Shown piece after piece: positions 35,994-44,394 of a stretch of DNA of 64,000 nt. Source of the stretch: Cellulomonas wangleii (GTDB lineage: Bacteria; Actinomycetota; Actinomycetes; Actinomycetales; Cellulomonadaceae); contig NZ_CP074405.1 in NCBI RefSeq assembly GCF_018388445.1, positions 1,488,001 through 1,552,000 of the forward strand, in the 5' to 3' direction. Position numbers and translations under genes: made by a program. The notes under the pieces were generated by a model that did not search any database, had not been told where the DNA came from, and worked only from the letters and a program-made list of their open reading frames with translations. How positions within the stretch are numbered: the stretch's first letter is position 1; every line of letters begins with the position of its first letter.

Positions 35994-36689
35994 GTGAGCA
36001 TGGAGTCCCAGTTCATCGCCCGTGCCAGCCGGCTGGCCGGCGGCGCGGCGCCCGCGTCCCCGGCGGGCCGGTACGTGCTGCCGCAGTTCGAGGAGCGCAC
36101 CGCCTACGGCTTCAAGCGCCAGGACCCGTATACCAAGCTGTTCGAGGACCGCATCATCTTCCTCGGCGTGCAGGTGGACGACGCCTCGGCGGACGACGTG
36201 ATGGCGCAGCTGCTCGTGCTGGAGTCCACGGACCCCGACCGCGACATCACGCTGTACATCAACTCGCCCGGTGGCTCCTTCACGGCGCTGACGGCGATCT
36301 ACGACACGATGCAGTACATCAAGCCGCACATCCAGACCGTCTGCCTCGGGCAGGCGGCCTCGGCGGCGGCCATCCTGCTGGCCGCCGGCTCGCCGGGCAA
36401 GCGTCTCGCGCTGCCCAACGCCCGCGTGCTGATCCACCAGCCCGCGATGGAGGGTGGCGGCTACGCGCAGGCGTCGGACATCGAGATCCAGGCCAACGAG
36501 CTCATCCGCATCCGCGAGTGGCTCGAGGCGGCGCTCGCGCAGCACACCGGACGCCCGATCGAGCAGGTGCGTCAGGACATCGAGCGCGACAAGATCCTCA
36601 CTGCGGCGCAGGCCAAGGACTACGGGATCGTCGACCAGGTGCTCGAGAGCCGCAAGGGTGTGCACCCCACGGTGGTCCAGCCCGGCTGA
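35994..36689 (+). CDS. clpP2: ATP-dependent Clp protease proteolytic subunit 2
   Basis: A 231-residue ClpP paralogue with the triad Ser in [14 protein letters not shown], His in [12 protein letters not shown] and Asp in [11 protein letters not shown] longer N-terminal extension (about 30 residues, Ala/Gly/Pro-rich) is probably processed. The differences between the two active-site loops ([10 protein letters not shown] against [10 protein letters not shown]) are typical of the actinobacterial P1/P2 pair. GTG at 35994 has GAGGAG upstream; ATG six bases later is possible. Confidence 0.96.
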   Translation: MSMESQFIARASRLAGGAAPASPAGRYVLPQFEERTAYGFKRQDPYTKLFEDRIIFLGVQVDDASADDVMAQLLVLESTDPDRDITLYINSPGGSFTALTAIYDTMQYIKPHIQTVCLGQAASAAAILLAAGSPGKRLALPNARVLIHQPAMEGGGYAQASDIEIQANELIRIREWLEAALAQHTGRPIEQVRQDIERDKILTAAQAKDYGIVDQVLESRKGVHPTVVQPG

Positions 36690-36698
36690 CGTCCGGGT

Positions 36699-36730
36699 GC
36701 CGCGGTCCCGCCCGACGGCGGGACCGCGGC
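36699..36730 (+). terminator. terminator after clpP2
   Basis: Perfect 14-bp stem GCCGCGGTCCCGCC/GGCGGGACCGCGGC around CGAC, ten bases after the clpP2 stop, followed by AAACG. It separates clpP1P2 from clpX, which should have its own promoter in the following 210 bp. Confidence 0.8.
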
Positions 36731-36779
36731 AAACGATGGGCCATGGTTGGGTCATCCGCGCGAATCGGGACGCATCGGA

Positions 36780-36803
36780 CGGCGTGTCGGCTCCGACACG
36801 CCG
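36780..36803. promoter_or_regulatory. near-perfect palindrome upstream of clpX
   Basis: CGGCGTGTCGG-CT-CCGACACGCCG, 11-bp arms with a two-base centre, 137 bases before the clpX start and 50 bases after the clpP2 terminator. It may be an operator or a second terminator; nothing decides between them. Confidence 0.4.
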
Positions 36804-36939
36804 CGACGCACCCGTCGGGTTCGGCTGACACGGGGCCGCCGGTGGTGTGCAATGGGGGAACGTGACTCGCGGACCGCGAGGTCACGACGACGGCGCACCG
36901 CCGGCACGGCGGAGGGCGACACGAGGGAAGGGGACGCAC

Positions 36940-38223
36940 ATGGCGCGTATCGGGGACGGTGCGGACCTTCTCAAGTGCTCGTTCTGCGGCAAGTCCCAGA
37001 AGCAGGTGAAGAAGCTCATCGCGGGACCGGGCGTCTACATCTGCGACGAGTGCATCGACCTGTGCAACGAGATCATCGAGGAGGAGCTCGCCGAGGCCAC
37101 CGAGGTCGGCATGGTCGAGCTGCCCAAGCCGAAGGAGATCTTCGACTTCCTCGAGCAGTACATCGTCGGTCAGGAGCCCGCCAAGCGGTCGCTCGCCGTC
37201 GCGGTGTACAACCACTACAAGCGCATCCAGGCCGGGGAGTCCGCGCGCGCGACGACCACCGGCGAGGAGCAGGTCGAGATCGCGAAGTCGAACATCCTGC
37301 TGATCGGCCCGACCGGCTGCGGCAAGACGTACCTCGCGCAGACGCTCGCCAAGATGCTCAACGTCCCGTTCGCCATCGCGGACGCCACGGCGCTGACCGA
37401 GGCGGGCTACGTCGGCGAGGACGTCGAGAACATCCTGCTCAAGCTGATCCAGGCCGCTGACTACGACGTCAAGAAGGCCGAGACCGGCATCATCTACATC
37501 GACGAGATCGACAAGATCGCCCGCAAGAGCGAGAACCCGTCGATCACGCGCGACGTCTCGGGCGAGGGCGTGCAGCAGGCCCTGCTGAAGATCCTCGAGG
37601 GCACCACGGCGTCGGTGCCGCCGCAGGGCGGGCGCAAGCACCCGCACCAGGAGTTCATCCAGATCGACACGACGAACGTCCTGTTCATCGTGGCCGGCGC
37701 CTTCGCCGGGCTCGACGAGATCATCACCTCGCGCGCAGGACGCCGCGGCATCGGGTTCGGCTCGCCCATCCACTCGGCCGACGACGTCGACGTCTACGGC
37801 GAGGTCATGCCGGAGGACCTGCTGAAGTTCGGGCTCATCCCCGAGTTCATCGGCCGCGTCCCGATCATCACGACCGTCTCGCCGCTCGACCGGGTCGCGC
37901 TCGTGCGGATCCTCACCGAGCCCCGCAACGCGCTCGTCAAGCAGTACCAGCGCATGTTCCAGATCGACGGCGTCGAGCTGGAGTTCGACACCGCGGCGGT
38001 CGAGGCCATCGCCGAGCAGGCGCTGCTGCGGGGGACCGGTGCGCGCGGTCTGCGCGCCATCCTCGAGGAGGTCCTGCAGCAGGTGATGTTCGAGGTCCCG
38101 TCCCGCGACGACGTGGCCCGCGTGGTCATCACGCGTGACGTGGTGCTGGACAACGTCAACCCCACGCTGGTCCCTCGCGAGGCGTCGCGTGACAAGCGCG
38201 CACCGCGTGAGAAGAGCGCGTGA
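36940..38223 (+). CDS. clpX: ATP-dependent Clp protease ATP-binding subunit ClpX
   Basis: A 427-residue AAA+ unfoldase that feeds substrates to ClpP1P2. The N-terminal zinc-binding domain has [15 protein letters not shown] and [10 protein letters not shown]. Walker A is GPTGCGKT near residue 125, Walker [11 protein letters not shown] near 185, and the ClpP-docking IGF loop is RRGIGFGSP near 270. The sensor-2 region [15 protein letters not shown] is intact. ATG at 36940 begins [15 protein letters not shown], the standard start. Its stop overlaps the chorismate mutase start as GTGA. Confidence 0.97.
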   Translation: MARIGDGADLLKCSFCGKSQKQVKKLIAGPGVYICDECIDLCNEIIEEELAEATEVGMVELPKPKEIFDFLEQYIVGQEPAKRSLAVAVYNHYKRIQAGESARATTTGEEQVEIAKSNILLIGPTGCGKTYLAQTLAKMLNVPFAIADATALTEAGYVGEDVENILLKLIQAADYDVKKAETGIIYIDEIDKIARKSENPSITRDVSGEGVQQALLKILEGTTASVPPQGGRKHPHQEFIQIDTTNVLFIVAGAFAGLDEIITSRAGRRGIGFGSPIHSADDVDVYGEVMPEDLLKFGLIPEFIGRVPIITTVSPLDRVALVRILTEPRNALVKQYQRMFQIDGVELEFDTAAVEAIAEQALLRGTGARGLRAILEEVLQQVMFEVPSRDDVARVVITRDVVLDNVNPTLVPREASRDKRAPREKSA

Positions 38224-38537
38224 GCGGTTCCGGAGCCCCCGCCGTCCCGTCGGAGCTGGCGCGGCTGCGCGGCAGCATCGACAACATCGACGCCGCGCTC
38301 GTGCACATCCTGGCGGAGCGGTTCAAGGCGACGCAGCGCGTGGGCGTCCTCAAGGCCGAGCTGGGGCTGCCCGCGTCGGACCCGGCCCGCGAGGCCGAGC
38401 AGGTGGGCCGGCTGCGTCGCCTCGCCCAGGAGGCGGAGCTGGACCCCGTGTTCGCCGAGAAGTTCCTGGCGTTCATCGTGGCCGAGGTGATCCACCACCA
38501 CGAGGCCATCGCCCAGGGTCACGCGCAGCGGCCCTGA
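38220..38537 (+). CDS. chorismate mutase, AroQ type
   Basis: A 105-residue all-helical protein of the AroQ fold, converting chorismate to prephenate in Phe/Tyr synthesis. [23 protein letters not shown] with the catalytic Arg and Asp, [25 protein letters not shown] with the catalytic Lys and Arg, and a third helix ending HHHEAIA are all visible. No secretion signal, so it is the cytosolic form. The GTG start overlaps clpX by four bases, an arrangement that probably reflects conserved gene order rather than shared function. Confidence 0.85.
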   Translation: MSGSGAPAVPSELARLRGSIDNIDAALVHILAERFKATQRVGVLKAELGLPASDPAREAEQVGRLRRLAQEAELDPVFAEKFLAFIVAEVIHHHEAIAQGHAQRP

Positions 38538-38685
38538 CGGACGCCCGTCCGGCTCCGGTCCCGACCGGTGACCGTTGGCGTGGGCCGGGAGCGTGACCGA
38601 TGGTAGAGGGGTCAGCCCCGGTGGTCCGCACCGGTCGCGCGGTGACGTCGCCGGGGACGTGCCCACGCAGGAGGAGTCCGACCCC

Positions 38686-39882
38686 ATGCACCTGCACTGG
38701 CTCAAGCCGCTGCTCGGCCGTCCGGCGCCGTTCGTCACCGTCCACCTCGACGCGTCGCCCGCGGAGGTGGCCGGCGAGTCCGGCCCGATGGACCGCTGGC
38801 GGTCGGTGCGGCGGGACCTCGAGCGGGACGGTGCCCCCGCTGCGGTGCTCGACCAGGTGGCCGAGGTGCTCGGCCGGCCGGACGGGTGCCGCGACGCCCA
38901 CGGCCGCGTCGTCGTGGCGGACGCCGAGGGTGTGCTCGTCGACCGGGTCCTGCGGGTCGCACCACCGGCGTCGCGGGGCGTGTACGGACCGGTGCCGGCG
39001 CTCTCGCCCGTCGTGCGCGCGGCGGAGGAGTCGGTGCAGGTCCTGGTCGTGGCGGTGGACCGCAGCGGCGCCGAGCTGCGGTGGCTCGACGTGGACGCCG
39101 CCGTCGGTCCGGTCCGGTCCACCGAGACCGTCGAGGGCGGTCACGACGACGTCCACAAGGTGCGCGAGAGCGGCATCGAGCGGCGCGGGCAGACGCGGGC
39201 GGAGGACTCCTGGCAGCGCAACGCCGAGGCGGTCGCCGCGGCGGTCGACCGACGCGTGACGCAGACGGCACCCGGCCTCGTGGTCCTGACCGGTGACGTG
39301 CGCACCGTCCCGCTGGTGCGCGACGCCCTGGATCAGCACACGCGGCGGCTCGTCGTCGAGGTCGCAGGCGGCGGGCGGGGCGAGGGCATCCAGGCCGGCG
39401 CCTTCGCCGCGCGGCTCGCCGAGGCGGTGGACGCGCTGCGCGCCCGACGCCGCGCGGCGCAGGTGGAGCGCTACCGCGAGGCGCGCGGCCGCGGCGAGGG
39501 CGCCGTGACGGGCATCGACGACGTGGTCGAGGTGCTGCGCCGCGGGCAGGTCGACCAGCTCGTCGTCTCCGTCGACGCGCTGGACGCGGGCCTGGCGGAG
39601 CGCACCCTGTGGGTGGGGCCCGAACCGCTGCAGCTCGCGACGTCCCGGGCCGACCTCACGACGATCGGCGTGGTCGACGGGGAGTGCCGTGAGCTGCCCG
39701 CCGACGTGGCCCTGGTCCGGGCGGTGCTGGGCCAGGACGCCGGCATCACGTTCCTGGGCGACGGGGACGTCGAGCTGGTCGACGGCGTCGGGGCCGTGCT
39801 GCGCTGGGCGGACGGGTCGACGCCCAGCGAGTCGGTCCCGACGCAGTCGGCGGACACCCGTCGGCTGCGCTCGGGGGCGTGA
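38686..39882 (+). CDS. Balon/Rv2629-type eRF1-like ribosome-associated protein
   Basis: A 398-residue protein matching mycobacterial Rv2629 along its length: HWLKPLLGRPAPFVTVHLD at the start, DRWRSVRRDLERDGAP, VAVDRSGAELRWLDVD, a GGHDDVHKVRESG.ERR basic stretch, an SWQRNAEAVAAAVDR helix, and a C-terminal L7Ae-like domain ending VDGVGAVLRWA. This bacterial aeRF1/Pelota-like family includes Balon, a ribosome hibernation factor that occupies the A site. There is no GGQ motif, so peptide release is unlikely. ATG at 38686 has GAGGAG upstream. It lies 148 bases after the chorismate mutase gene. Confidence 0.78.
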   Translation: MHLHWLKPLLGRPAPFVTVHLDASPAEVAGESGPMDRWRSVRRDLERDGAPAAVLDQVAEVLGRPDGCRDAHGRVVVADAEGVLVDRVLRVAPPASRGVYGPVPALSPVVRAAEESVQVLVVAVDRSGAELRWLDVDAAVGPVRSTETVEGGHDDVHKVRESGIERRGQTRAEDSWQRNAEAVAAAVDRRVTQTAPGLVVLTGDVRTVPLVRDALDQHTRRLVVEVAGGGRGEGIQAGAFAARLAEAVDALRARRRAAQVERYREARGRGEGAVTGIDDVVEVLRRGQVDQLVVSVDALDAGLAERTLWVGPEPLQLATSRADLTTIGVVDGECRELPADVALVRAVLGQDAGITFLGDGDVELVDGVGAVLRWADGSTPSESVPTQSADTRRLRSGA

Positions 39883-39895
39883 CCCGCCCCGCCCG

Positions 39896-41710
39896 TCAGT
39901 GCTCGCCGCGCGTGTCCACGTAGAGCTGCTCGATCTGCGGTGCGAAGCTCTGCAGCACGGCCGCCCGCTTGACCTTGAGCGACGGCGTCAGGAAGCCGTT
40001 CGCCTCGGTGAAGTCGGTCGTGAGCACCGCGATCTTGCGGATCGACTCGGCCCGTGAGACCGCCTCGTTCGCCCGGGCGACGGCGCGGTCGAGCGCCTCG
40101 AGCACCTGGGGGTTCGCAGCGGCGGTGGGCACGTCCATCGGGGGCAGGCCGTGCATCGCCAGCCACCCCGGCAGCATCTCGGCGTCCAGGGTCACCAGGG
40201 CGCCGATGAACGGGCGCTGGTCGCCGACGACGACGACCTGGCTCACCAGCGGGTGGCCGCGCAGGCGGTCCTCGAGGAGCGCCGGTGCGACGTTCTTGCC
40301 GCCCGCGGTGACGATGATCTCCTTGCTGCGCCCGGTGATCCGGACGTACCCGTCCTCGTCGAGCGTGCCGATGTCGCCGGTCCTGAACCAGCCGTCGACC
40401 AGGGCCTCGGCGGTCTCCTCGGGCATGTGCCGGTAGCCGCGGAACACGTGCGGGCCGGAGATCCAGATCTGGCCCTCGTCGTCGACCTTCACCGAGGTGG
40501 CGGGCAGCGGCGGGCCGACGGTGCCGATCTTCGTCAGACCGGGCCGGTTCACCGTGGTCGCGGCGGTCGTCTCGGTCAGCCCGTAGCCCTCGAGCACGTG
40601 CACGCCGATGCCGCGGTAGAAGTGCCCCAGCCGCTCACCGAGCGGGGCACCGCCGGACACGGCGTACTCCACGTTGCCGCCGAGCGCGGCGCGCAGCTTG
40701 CGGTGCACGAGCGCGTCGGCCGCGCGGTGCTGGGCGCGCAGGGCCGCGCCCGGCCCCGACGGGGTGTCCAGCGCGCGGGAGTACGCGATGGCGACCTTGG
40801 CGGCCCAGCGGAAGATGCGCAGCGACGCGCCGTGGCCGGCCTTCTGCTCCGAGGAGTTGTAGACCTTCTCGAACACGCGCGGCACCGCGAGCAGGTAGCT
40901 GGGCCGGAAGGAGGCGAGGTCGGGCAGCAGGTTGCGGGTGTCCGGGGTGTGACCCATGACCGCGCCCGACTCGACGCAGAGCACCTCGATGAACCGCGCG
41001 AAGACGTGCGCCAGCGGCATGAACAGCAGCGTGCGCGACGTGGGCTTGGACACGACCTCGCCCAGGCCGATCGCACCGTTGCGGGCCAGGTCGACGAAGT
41101 TGCCGTGCGTCAGCTCGACACCCTTGGGTCGGCCCGTGGTCCCGGAGGTGTAGATGATCGTCGCCAGGTCGGCGCCTCGGGCGAGGACGCTGCGCCGGTC
41201 GATCTCGGTGTCGGACACGTCCATGCCCCGCGTGACCAGCGTGTCGATCGCGCCCTCCTCGATGACGAGCACCTCGCTCAGCCCCGGCAGGTCGTCGCGG
41301 ACCTGCGTCACGACGGCGGCGTGCGCGGGAGTCTCGACGAGGGCGAGGCGGACCCCGGAGTCCGACGCGATCCACCGCACCTGCTCGGCCGACGACGTCT
41401 CGTAGATCGGGACCCCGACCGCCCCCGCCGTCCAGATCGCGAAGTCGAGCTGCGTCCACTCGTAGCGCGTGCGGCACATGATCGCGACGCGGTCGCCGGG
41501 CTGCACGCCGATGGCGACCAGGCCCTTCGCGATGGCGCGGACCTCGGCGACGAACGTGGCGACCGTGACGGGCTGCCACGTCCCGCCCAGCCCGGTCTGC
41601 CGCTCCGCGAGCACCCCCTGTGCGTCGCGCTTCAGCCGGTCGGCGAGCAGCGTGCAGATGGAGGCGCTCGGGTCGGGCTCGACGAGAGTGGGGGAGGTGT
41701 ACTCGGGCAT
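39896..41710 (-). CDS. long-chain fatty-acid-CoA ligase (FadD-like)
   Basis: A 604-residue adenylate-forming enzyme activating fatty acids to acyl-CoA. The P-loop is IIYTSGTTGRPKGVELTHGN near residue 185, followed by FMPLAHVFARF, the A5 motif GYGLTETTAATTVN and the A7/A8 region WFRTGDIGTLDEDGYVRITGRSKEIIVTAGGKNV. The C-terminal Lys is in LTPSLKVKRAAV. ATG at 41710 has AGGAG upstream; the longer frame to 41746 is less likely. Converges with the Balon-like gene 14 bases away. Confidence 0.92.
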   Translation of the reverse strand: MPEYTSPTLVEPDPSASICTLLADRLKRDAQGVLAERQTGLGGTWQPVTVATFVAEVRAIAKGLVAIGVQPGDRVAIMCRTRYEWTQLDFAIWTAGAVGVPIYETSSAEQVRWIASDSGVRLALVETPAHAAVVTQVRDDLPGLSEVLVIEEGAIDTLVTRGMDVSDTEIDRRSVLARGADLATIIYTSGTTGRPKGVELTHGNFVDLARNGAIGLGEVVSKPTSRTLLFMPLAHVFARFIEVLCVESGAVMGHTPDTRNLLPDLASFRPSYLLAVPRVFEKVYNSSEQKAGHGASLRIFRWAAKVAIAYSRALDTPSGPGAALRAQHRAADALVHRKLRAALGGNVEYAVSGGAPLGERLGHFYRGIGVHVLEGYGLTETTAATTVNRPGLTKIGTVGPPLPATSVKVDDEGQIWISGPHVFRGYRHMPEETAEALVDGWFRTGDIGTLDEDGYVRITGRSKEIIVTAGGKNVAPALLEDRLRGHPLVSQVVVVGDQRPFIGALVTLDAEMLPGWLAMHGLPPMDVPTAAANPQVLEALDRAVARANEAVSRAESIRKIAVLTTDFTEANGFLTPSLKVKRAAVLQSFAPQIEQLYVDTRGEH

Positions 41711-41766
41711 GGGGAGGGGCTCCTGAGGGCGGACGGACGACATCACGACACTAGTGCGCGCGACCG

Positions 41767-42546
41767 TCAGCCCTGGGGGTGCTGGTGCGTGGGATCGAGC
41801 ACACGCTGGAGGAAGGACCGGGTCCGCTCCTCGCGGGGCGCGCCGATGACCTGGTCGGCCGGGCCGGACTCGACGACGAGGCCGTCATCCATGAACACGA
41901 CGCGGTCGCCCACCTCGCGGGCGAAGGCCATCTCGTGGGTGACGACGATCATGGTCATGCCGGCGTCGGCGAGGTCGCGCATGACGCCGAGGACGTCGCC
42001 GACGAGCTCCGGGTCGAGCGCGGACGTGGGCTCGTCGAACAGCATGAGCTGGGGGTCCATCGACAGCGCCCTCGCGATCGCCACGCGCTGCTGCTGACCG
42101 CCGGACAGCTGCCCGGGCACCGCGTGGGCGCGGTCGGCCAGGCCGACGCGCTCGAGGTTCGCCAGCGCGACGCGCTCCGCGTCCTCGCGCGAGCGGCGCA
42201 GCACGCCGCGCTGGGCCATCGTGCAGTTCTCGAGCACCGACCTGTGCCCGAAGAGGTTGAACTGCTGGAACACCATGCCGACGTGCGTGCGGACGCGGTC
42301 GATGTCGACGTCGGGGTCGGTCACCTCGACGCCGAGCACGTCGATCCGCCCGGAGGTCGGCTGCTCGAGCAGGTTCACGCAGCGCAGCAGGGTGGACTTG
42401 CCGGACCCGGACGGCCCGATGACGCACACGACCTCGCCGGCGGCGACCTCGAGGTCGATGCCGCGCAGCACCTCACGCTCGCCGAACGACTTGTGCAGGT
42501 CCTTGACCGAGACGACGACCGTGCCGTCGGTGGGGCTCTCGCTCAC
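41767..42546 (-). CDS. polar amino acid ABC importer ATPase (GlnQ-like)
   Basis: A 259-residue ATPase of the polar amino acid uptake family. Walker [11 protein letters not shown]-loop [12 protein letters not shown], signature LSGGQQQR, Walker [15 protein letters not shown] and H-loop [14 protein letters not shown] start overlaps the permease stop by four bases. Works with the permease and binding protein encoded just upstream. Confidence 0.94.
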   Translation of the reverse strand: MSESPTDGTVVVSVKDLHKSFGEREVLRGIDLEVAAGEVVCVIGPSGSGKSTLLRCVNLLEQPTSGRIDVLGVEVTDPDVDIDRVRTHVGMVFQQFNLFGHRSVLENCTMAQRGVLRRSREDAERVALANLERVGLADRAHAVPGQLSGGQQQRVAIARALSMDPQLMLFDEPTSALDPELVGDVLGVMRDLADAGMTMIVVTHEMAFAREVGDRVVFMDDGLVVESGPADQVIGAPREERTRSFLQRVLDPTHQHPQG

Positions 42547-43382
42547 TTGCCGCGTCCCTTCGCTGCCGTGCGCCGTTCCAGCCAACGTGTCAGCTGGCCC
42601 AGCGGCAGGGTGATGATGAGGTAGCACGCGCCGGCGACGAACAGCGCCGTCAGCCCGCCCTGGGCGGTGCTCAGCGCGTCGCGGCCGATCTTCGTCAGCT
42701 CGTACTCGGCGACCTGCATGCCCAGCAGGAACACGAGCGAGGTGTCCTTGGTCAGCAGGATGATCTCGTTGGTCAGCGGCGGCAGCACGATGCGGAACGC
42801 CTGCGGCATGACCACCTGGACGAGGGTGCGCCCGTGGGACATGCCCAGCGAGCGCGCCGCCTCGATCTGGCCCCGGGGGACCGCCTGGATGCCCGCGCGC
42901 AGCGTCTCGGCGATGTACGCGGACGAGACCACGCCGAGCGCGATCGACGCCTTCGCGAGCATCGAGGGGATGCTGACGCCGAACGCGATCGGCACGGCGA
43001 AGCCGACCGACAGCACGACGAGCAGCGCGGGGATGCCCCGGAAGAACTCGATGTAGGCGGTCGCGATCCACCGGTACGCCGCGACGGACGACAGCTTCAT
43101 GAACGCGAGCAGCGCGCCGAGCGGCAGGCCCACGGCGAAGGCGCCGAGGGTGTACTTCACGGTGTTCCACAGCCCGCGCGGCATGCGGTCGGCGAGCTCG
43201 GCCGCGACCGCGGGGTCGAACAGCTGCGTGGTGACGTTGGCCCAGTCCGTCAGCGTGACGACGGCGAGGACCGCGGCGGCGAGCACCACGTACTGCACGA
43301 CCCGGGTGATCCGGGCGCGGGTGCGTGGGCTCGTCCGGCGGCGGCCGGGTGGCATCTGCAAGGTCTGCGGGGCGGTGGTCAT
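42543..43382 (-). CDS. polar amino acid ABC importer permease
   Basis: A 279-residue HisMQ-type permease with a ~30-residue basic cytosolic N-terminus and about five to six helices. [38 protein letters not shown] and the coupling loop [29 protein letters not shown] are canonical. ATG at 43382 has GGGAG upstream. Single permease, so it probably forms a homodimer. Confidence 0.93.
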   Translation of the reverse strand: MTTAPQTLQMPPGRRRTSPRTRARITRVVQYVVLAAAVLAVVTLTDWANVTTQLFDPAVAAELADRMPRGLWNTVKYTLGAFAVGLPLGALLAFMKLSSVAAYRWIATAYIEFFRGIPALLVVLSVGFAVPIAFGVSIPSMLAKASIALGVVSSAYIAETLRAGIQAVPRGQIEAARSLGMSHGRTLVQVVMPQAFRIVLPPLTNEIILLTKDTSLVFLLGMQVAEYELTKIGRDALSTAQGGLTALFVAGACYLIITLPLGQLTRWLERRTAAKGRGK

Positions 43383-43443
43383 GCGCACTCCCGGGTCGTG
43401 GTGGTGCGGGGCCGGCGCCGGCCGGCCCCGCACCACGCGGGCG

Positions 43444-44235
43444 TCAGTCGGCGAGGGGCGCGGTACCGATGCGCTCGGTGTAGATGGCGTCGTACGTGCC
43501 GTCCTCGTGGATGCGCTCGAGCGTCGCGTCGACGGCCTCGAGGAGGGCGGTGTTCCCCTTCTTCACGCCGAGCCCGTACTGCTCGCCGGTCGGGAAGGTG
43601 CTCGTGACCTCGAGGCCCTCGGAGACGAACGCCCCCAGGACCGCGATGTCGTTGACGACGGCGTCGACCTGGCCGGTCTGCAGCGCCTGGATCTGCAGCC
43701 CCAGGTCCTCGAACTGCACCGGGGTCAGCCCCTGCTCCTCGACCCAGGTCTCGCCCGTGGTCGCCATCTGCACGGCGATCTTCTTGCCGGCGAGCGAGTC
43801 GACGTCGTCGATGCCCGAGCCCGCGGCCACGAGCAGACCCTGGTCGGCGTCGAAGTACGGCTGCGAGAAGTCGAACTTCGCGGCGCGCTCGTCGGTGATC
43901 GTCAGGCCGGACGCGCTGATGTCGCAGGCGCCGGTGTTGAGCGACGCGCCGGACTCCAGCGTGTCGAACGGCGAGACGACGACCTCGAGCTCGAGGCCGA
44001 GGTCCTCGGCCACCTCACGCGTGATGTCGATGTCGAGCCCGACGATCTCACCGTTCTCGTCCTCGAACTCGAACGGCTCGAACGGGGGGTTGGTGCAGAC
44101 GGTGAGCGTGCCGGGCGTGACGAGCGCGAGCTCGCCGTCGGCCGCCGCGGCGGTGTCGTCGCCGGAGCCCGAGCAGGCGCTCAGGGCGAGCAGGGCGGCG
44201 GCCGCGAGCGCGGCGGCGGGCAGGTGGTGGCGCAT
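43444..44235 (-). CDS. polar amino acid ABC substrate-binding lipoprotein
   Basis: A 263-residue family-3 binding lipoprotein with lipobox LSAC (Cys21). Ligand-site features are CTNPPFEPFEFEDENGEIVGLDIDI, ISASGLTITDERAAKFDFSQPY and the conserved VVNDIAVLGAF hinge. It contains two extra cysteines (CTN and GACD) that may form a disulfide. The specific amino acid cannot be read from sequence. First gene of a three-gene importer operon. Confidence 0.92.
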   Translation of the reverse strand: MRHHLPAAALAAAALLALSACSGSGDDTAAAADGELALVTPGTLTVCTNPPFEPFEFEDENGEIVGLDIDITREVAEDLGLELEVVVSPFDTLESGASLNTGACDISASGLTITDERAAKFDFSQPYFDADQGLLVAAGSGIDDVDSLAGKKIAVQMATTGETWVEEQGLTPVQFEDLGLQIQALQTGQVDAVVNDIAVLGAFVSEGLEVTSTFPTGEQYGLGVKKGNTALLEAVDATLERIHEDGTYDAIYTERIGTAPLAD

Positions 44236-44269
44236 GGGGGGTCCTTCCGAACGGATCTGTGCGCGCATA

Positions 44270-44275
44270 ACTATA
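44270..44275 (-). promoter_or_regulatory. -10 element of the amino acid importer operon
   Basis: TATAGT on the minus strand in a locally AT-rich patch, 35 bases before the ATG; GGAAGGA serves as ribosome site. No good -35 is seen. Confidence 0.45.
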
Positions 44276-44394
44276 CGCCTCACATCATTCCTATCCGTCA
44301 CGCCGGCGCCAGGGACCTCCGTCCCCGGCCGGGCGGCGGCACGGGAGCGCCCGCCGCCGCCCCGAGGGCGCCGGCGGGCGCACGAGCGGGTGCC

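Noticed and set aside
40151..42097. Plus-strand frame across fadD and the amino acid ATPase gene
   Set aside because: Antisense shadow; both minus-strand genes have complete motifs.
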